Shown one piece after another: positions 29,842 to 33,220 of a stretch of 33,220 nt of DNA (position 1 is the stretch's first letter; each line of letters starts with the position of its first letter). This stretch comes from Rhodanobacteraceae bacterium (GTDB lineage: Bacteria; Pseudomonadota; Gammaproteobacteria; Xanthomonadales; Rhodanobacteraceae), in assembly GCA_021325475.1 (NCBI GenBank), contig JAJPHA010000092.1, positions 1 to 33,220 of the forward strand, written 5' to 3'. The notes beneath the pieces were generated by a model, which made no database searches, was not told where the DNA came from, and worked only from the letters and a program-made list of their open reading frames with translations. Made by a program: the position numbers and the translations under genes.

Positions 29842-31173
29842 ATGCGACATCTGCATCGTGCCGCGATACTGGCGCCGCTCGCGCTCGCTGCGGCGCTGCC
29901 GGCGCACGCCGACGAGGCGGCGCTCCAGGCCGAGGTCGAGGCGCTGCGCGCCGAACTCGCCGCGCTGCGCGACGAGGTGCGGCAGTTGCGCGCGGATCGC
30001 ACGGCACCGGCGGCTGTGGCCGCCACGGCGGCGCCGGTCGCCTCGACATCCGCGGCGACGCCGAATCCGACACCGACGCGGGCCGAGCCCGCGACCACGT
30101 TGTGGGGCTACGGCCAGCTCGACTACAACCGGCCGACAGCGCATGCGGCGGATGCGCGCGCCGATCTGTCGCGCGCGGTGATCGGCTTCAATCACGTCTT
30201 CGACGAGGCCACGCGCGTCTACGGCGAACTCGAATGGGAGCATGCGGTGGCCTCCGCGGAGGACCGCGGCGAGGTCGAGGTGGAGCAGCTCTACGTCGAG
30301 CACGCGCTCGCGCCGGAGTACGGCCTGCGCGCGGGCCTGGTGCTGATTCCGCTCGGTCTGCTCAACGAACACCACGAGCCGACTCAGTTCTACGGCGTCG
30401 AGCGCAACTTCGTCGAGACCGCGATCATCCCCACCACCTGGCGCGAAGGCGGCGTGACCGGCTACGGCAGCACCGAGTCCGGACTGCGCTGGAACCTCGG
30501 CGTCACCACCGGCCCCGATCTCGGCAAGTGGGATCCGGCATCCGACGAAGGCCGCGCCTCGCCGCTCGGCAGCATCCATCAGGAGCTGCAACTGGCGAAC
30601 GCGCACGACCTGTCCGTGTTCGGCGCGCTCGACTGGCAGGGCGTGCCCGGCCTCGACGTCGGCGGCGGCGTGTTCACCGGCCGGATCGGCCAGGCGACGC
30701 GCAAGCGGAGCGGCGGCGACGCCAATTTTCCGGCCGACGACGCGCGCCTCACGCTCGGCGAGGCGCATGCGCGCTGGCAGACCGGGCCGTTCGATTTTGC
30801 CGCATTGTATACGCGCGGCTCGATCAGCCACACCCAGGCGCTCAACCGCGGCTTCCTCGGCCAGCCGACACCGGTGCCGAAGACGTTTTTCGGCGGCTAC
30901 GTCCAGGGTGCCTGGCGCGCGCTGGAATGGAACGATTCCGCACTGGTGCCGTTCCTGCGCTACGAGGAGTTCAACACCGCGGCATCGTACGCCGCGCAGC
31001 CGCCGGGCCTCGGCACGCCGGCGCAGCCGACGCAGCGGGTGTGGACCGTCGGCGCCAACTACTATCTGAATCCGAACGTGGTGTTCAAGATCGACTACCA
31101 GGATTTCCGTTACGATGATGCCGCGCTGAATTACGGCAATCGCGTCGATCTCGGCATCGGCTATCAGTTCTGA
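29842..31173 (+). CDS. Coiled-coil porin, OprO/OprP-like outer-membrane protein
   Basis: The protein has 443 residues with a signal peptide (1-23, ending LPAHA). A short coiled coil (24-54, heptads AALQAEVEALRAELAALRDE), an Ala/Pro/Thr linker (about 55-82) and a 16-18-strand-like beta-barrel follow, ending in Phe (DLGIGYQF). LVLIPLGLLNEHHEPTQFYG and IIPTTWREGG are reminiscent of the phosphate-selective porin superfamily. The start is decided by GGAGGAG at 29829-29835, 6 nt upstream; an in-frame ATG inside the Fur box cannot be used from the mapped promoter. Fur control suggests it admits a small iron compound, not phosphate. This is inference. Confidence 0.87.
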   Translation: MRHLHRAAILAPLALAAALPAHADEAALQAEVEALRAELAALRDEVRQLRADRTAPAAVAATAAPVASTSAATPNPTPTRAEPATTLWGYGQLDYNRPTAHAADARADLSRAVIGFNHVFDEATRVYGELEWEHAVASAEDRGEVEVEQLYVEHALAPEYGLRAGLVLIPLGLLNEHHEPTQFYGVERNFVETAIIPTTWREGGVTGYGSTESGLRWNLGVTTGPDLGKWDPASDEGRASPLGSIHQELQLANAHDLSVFGALDWQGVPGLDVGGGVFTGRIGQATRKRSGGDANFPADDARLTLGEAHARWQTGPFDFAALYTRGSISHTQALNRGFLGQPTPVPKTFFGGYVQGAWRALEWNDSALVPFLRYEEFNTAASYAAQPPGLGTPAQPTQRVWTVGANYYLNPNVVFKIDYQDFRYDDAALNYGNRVDLGIGYQF

Positions 31174-31229
31174 GTCCGGCGTCCGGCGCGCACGGACCGC
31201 GGCGCGGCGGCGGACCGAGGGAGAACGAC

Positions 31230-31766
31230 ATGCACGTGCGATGGCTGATTCCGGCGGGCGCGGGCCTCGCGGCGCTCGCGCCGGCGGCGTATGCGACGCA
31301 GTATCTCAGCGTCGAACAGGCCGGACGCGCCGCGTTTCCGCAGGCGACGGAATTCCGCGCCCACGCAGCTCCAGACGCCGCGACCGCGGCGCGGCTCGGC
31401 GCGCCGCCGGACTGGGCGCCGCGCGTGCTGGAAGCGCGCGGCGCGGGCGGCCGCCTCGGCTGGCTGATCGTCGATCAGGTGCTCGGCAAGAGCGAGCTCA
31501 TCCGCTACGCGCTCGCGCTCGACGCCGCCGGCGCGGTGCGCTCGCTCGAGGTGCTCGACTACCGCGAGTCGCACGGCGGCGAGGTGCGGCTGGCACCGTG
31601 GCGCGCGCAGTTCGTCGGCAAGACCGCGCGCGATCCGGTGGTGCTGAACCAGGACATCAGGAACATCTCCGGCGCCACCTTGTCGTGCCGGCATCTCACC
31701 GACGGCGTGCGGCGTTTGCTACAATTATACAATGCGACATTGCGCGAGGCGCCGGAGGCGCCATGA
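31230..31766 (+). CDS. Exported FMN-binding-domain protein (covalent flavin carrier)
   Basis: This 178-residue protein has a signal peptide or anchor (1-21, WLIPAGAGLAALAPAAYA) and a single FMN-binding domain of the NqrC/RnfG type. The flavinylation motif is D142-x4-S147-G148-A149-T150-x-S152 (DIRNISGATLS). Ser152 is the predicted site where ApbE attaches FMN through phosphate. GAGGGAGA (31217-31224) gives a strong ribosome-binding site. It follows the porin by 56 bp and its stop overlaps the apbE start (ATGA). It is the likely electron carrier of the module on the periplasmic side. Confidence 0.9.
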   Translation: MHVRWLIPAGAGLAALAPAAYATQYLSVEQAGRAAFPQATEFRAHAAPDAATAARLGAPPDWAPRVLEARGAGGRLGWLIVDQVLGKSELIRYALALDAAGAVRSLEVLDYRESHGGEVRLAPWRAQFVGKTARDPVVLNQDIRNISGATLSCRHLTDGVRRLLQLYNATLREAPEAP

Positions 31767-32635
31767 GCGCCGTCGTTCGCCGCGCCCGTCCCGCGCTCGG
31801 CACGCTGATCGAGTTCCGCGTCGCCGGCCTGGCGGCTGCGGCCGCACAGGCCGCGATCGACGCGGCGCATGCGGAAGTGCTGGCGGTGCACCGGGCGATG
31901 AGCTTCCATGCGCCGGACAGCGATCTCTCCCGCCTGCATCGCGCCGCGCCGGGCACGCCGGTCGCGGTGGATCCGCGCACCCACGAGGTGTTGACGGCGG
32001 CGCGGCGGCTCGCCGCGGCGAGCGATGGCTGCTTCGACCCCACCGTCGCCACACGCCTGGTCGCGCGCGGCTTCCTGCCGGCGCCGCGATCCAGCCGGCC
32101 ACCGGATCCGGAGGCGGATTGGCGCGATCTCGAATTGCTCGACGACGGCTGCGTGCGCCTGCGCCGGCCGCTGTGGCTCGATCTCGGCGGCATCGCCAAG
32201 GGCTACGCGGTGGATCGCGCCGTGGCGCTGCTGCGCGCGCACGGTGCGCAGCAGGGCAGTGTGAACGCCGGCGGCGATCTGCGCGTGTTCGGCCCGCGCG
32301 CCGAGCTTGTTCACCTGCGCCTGGACGGGCCCGCGCCCGGTTTCGTCCCGGTGTTGGAACTCGGCGACGGCGCGGTGGCGGGCAGCGCGGGTCTCGCGTC
32401 GCGGCGGCGCCGACGTGGACGCTGGTGCGGGCCGCACCTCGACGGCAGACGCCGGCGCGGTGTGCGCACGGATGTGAGCGTCAGCGTGGTCGCCGCCTCG
32501 TGCCTGCTGGCCGATGCCCTGACCAAGATCGTGCTGGCCGCCGATCGCCGCACCGCGCGCCGGCTGCTGGCGGAGCATGGTGCGCAAGCGATCTGGCACG
32601 ATCCGCATCGCGGCTGGCGGCGATTCGAGGCGTGA
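31763..32635 (+). CDS. apbE: FAD:protein FMN transferase ApbE
   Basis: The 290-residue ApbE enzyme moves FMN from FAD to a Ser/Thr of its partner, here almost certainly S152 of the preceding protein. Conserved parts are RPALGTLIEF near the N-terminus, DLGGIAKGYAVD (140-151), NAGGD (168-172) and the metal site DALT (251-254). Two things are odd. There is no signal peptide or lipobox, although most ApbE proteins act in the periplasm. The usual HxxDPRTG motif is reduced to PHLDGRRRRG (224-233). ATG 31763 overlaps the upstream stop, so a longer form with a leader is unlikely. Confidence 0.91.
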   Translation: MSAVVRRARPALGTLIEFRVAGLAAAAAQAAIDAAHAEVLAVHRAMSFHAPDSDLSRLHRAAPGTPVAVDPRTHEVLTAARRLAAASDGCFDPTVATRLVARGFLPAPRSSRPPDPEADWRDLELLDDGCVRLRRPLWLDLGGIAKGYAVDRAVALLRAHGAQQGSVNAGGDLRVFGPRAELVHLRLDGPAPGFVPVLELGDGAVAGSAGLASRRRRRGRWCGPHLDGRRRRGVRTDVSVSVVAASCLLADALTKIVLAADRRTARRLLAEHGAQAIWHDPHRGWRRFEA

Positions 32636-32639
32636 ACGC

Positions 32640-33200
32640 ATGAGACCGCACCGACGCCACGGCCGTCGTCCGCACCTGCATCTGTCGCGGCGAAGCAAGC
32701 TCGCGATCTACCTCGTGCTGGGCGGCGCCTGGCTGAGCGGCGCGCTGTGGTGGTTCGCGCGGTGGGCGCTGGCGCGGCAGGGCGAGTTCGGTCGCGAACC
32801 GCATCCGCTCGAAACCTGGATGCCGATGCTGCACGGTGCGACCGCGTTCGCCGCGTTGTGGCTGGGCGGCTGGCTGTGGGCGGCGCATGTGCTGCCGTGG
32901 TGGCGGAGCGGCCAGCGTCGGCGCAGCGGCGTCGTCCTGATCGCCGCACTGGCGGCGCTCACCGCCAGCGGTTATCTGCTGTACTACCTTGGCAACGACA
33001 CCGCGCGATCCTGGGCGAGCGCGCTGCACTGGATCATCGGGCTGGCGCTGGCCATTCCGCTGGCGGCGCATGCGATCGGGAGTCGGCGGTATCGGCGGCA
33101 GTGGGGAGTAGTGAGTAGAACCTATCTCAAAATCGTCGCGAGCGAGGACGGATTGCGCGCCGCCGGAGCGCAGGACCCGGAGTTTACTGGTAGTAAATGA
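32640..33200 (+). CDS. Four-helix membrane protein, predicted bis-heme cytochrome b
   Basis: The protein has 186 residues with a basic N-terminus and four helices at about 21-41, 63-86, 97-117 and 127-146. H65 and H83 lie at both ends of helix 2, H130 and H144 at both ends of helix 4. This is the layout of a membrane cytochrome with two b hemes, similar to DUF4405/PepSY-like proteins found near ApbE and FMN-binding proteins. It would carry electrons from quinol across the inner membrane to the flavoprotein. ATG 32640 follows the apbE stop by 4 bp. From about residue 155 the tail (WGVVSRTYLKIVASEDG to EFTGSK) is encoded by repeat sequence and is probably not ancestral. Confidence 0.75.
   Translation: MRPHRRHGRRPHLHLSRRSKLAIYLVLGGAWLSGALWWFARWALARQGEFGREPHPLETWMPMLHGATAFAALWLGGWLWAAHVLPWWRSGQRRRSGVVLIAALAALTASGYLLYYLGNDTARSWASALHWIIGLALAIPLAAHAIGSRRYRRQWGVVSRTYLKIVASEDGLRAAGAQDPEFTGSK
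33101..33118. repeat. Short degenerate heptamer array (island F)
   Basis: GTGGGGAGTAGTGAGTAG is a brief GGGAGTG-type run inside the 3' end of the last gene. It lacks the linker and second array of islands A-E, so it is a remnant or an edge. Confidence 0.6.
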
Positions 33201-33220
33201 GGAGTCCGAGCACCGCCGGC
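33160..33220. repeat. Long imperfect hairpin element with TTTACTGGTAGTAAA centre
   Basis: A perfect 6-bp stem with 3-nt loop (33183-33197) sits at the centre of a longer imperfect palindrome whose arms, rich in GCCGCCGG and GCCGGCGG, extend to at least 33160 and 33220. The stop codon of the preceding gene (TGA 33198-33200) lies in its right arm. It looks like a dispersed intergenic hairpin element; the window ends inside it. Confidence 0.55.

Overview
The window is about 33 kb of GC-rich (roughly 70 %) chromosomal DNA from a gammaproteobacterium. It most likely belongs to the Xanthomonadales/Lysobacterales (Xanthomonadaceae or Rhodanobacteraceae). Three things point there: a SUF operon led by an Rrf2 regulator of the type described from xanthomonads, an Oar-type TonB-dependent receptor, and intergenic arrays of 7-bp repeats of a kind I recall from that order. 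This placement comes from gene content and recall; no database was searched. I see no tRNA, rRNA, phage, transposase or CRISPR array.

Layout. 1-2.7 kb: end of an unknown gene, sodB (minus), grxD plus an SDR oxidoreductase, and a yhgN-type MarC protein. 2.7-6.2 kb: one large Oar-like outer-membrane receptor with its own promoter and a textbook terminator. 6.2-7.6 kb: ppnN. 7.6-13.4 kb (minus): kdsD, kdsC, lptC, lptA, lptB, rpoN, hpf, the conserved LPS-precursor/LPS-transport/sigma-54 cluster, mostly with overlapping start and stop codons. Divergent from it are ibaG and murA (13.6-15.2 kb). 15.3-18 kb (minus): a DUF3108 protein, purN and purM. 18.1-21.1 kb (plus): a DUF2066 protein, a CDP-alcohol phosphatidyltransferase, an AI-2E/PerM-type membrane protein and hda; the last three overlap by 4 bp each. 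21.1-22.8 kb (minus): murU and amgK, the MurNAc recycling bypass. 22.8-29.6 kb (plus): rrf2, sufB, a methyltransferase, sufC, sufD, sufS, a GNAT acetyltransferase and a Rieske ferredoxin, one tight Fe-S assembly operon behind a good sigma-70-like promoter.

29.65-33.2 kb holds the most interesting functional unit. A 19-bp perfect-dyad Fur box lies over the promoter of a porin with an N-terminal coiled coil. It is followed by a small exported FMN-binding-domain protein, an ApbE flavin transferase without a visible signal peptide, and a four-helix membrane protein with two pairs of histidines in helices 2 and 4 (predicted bis-heme b). I read this as an iron-regulated extracytoplasmic flavin electron-transfer system, perhaps for ferric-iron reduction. 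The parts are seen; the function is inferred.

The second theme is non-coding. Five intergenic islands (A-E) share one composite design: a (GAGGGCT)n array, a 14-17-nt linker resembling GTGCAGCTCTTTCC, then a (GCTCACC)n or (ACTCCCC)n array. Two of them form a 60-bp inverted repeat (59/60 identical) around kdsD-ibaG. Several supply the stop codon of the adjacent gene, and the G-rich strands match G-quadruplex consensus. A degenerate array and a long hairpin element also form the end of the last gene in the window.
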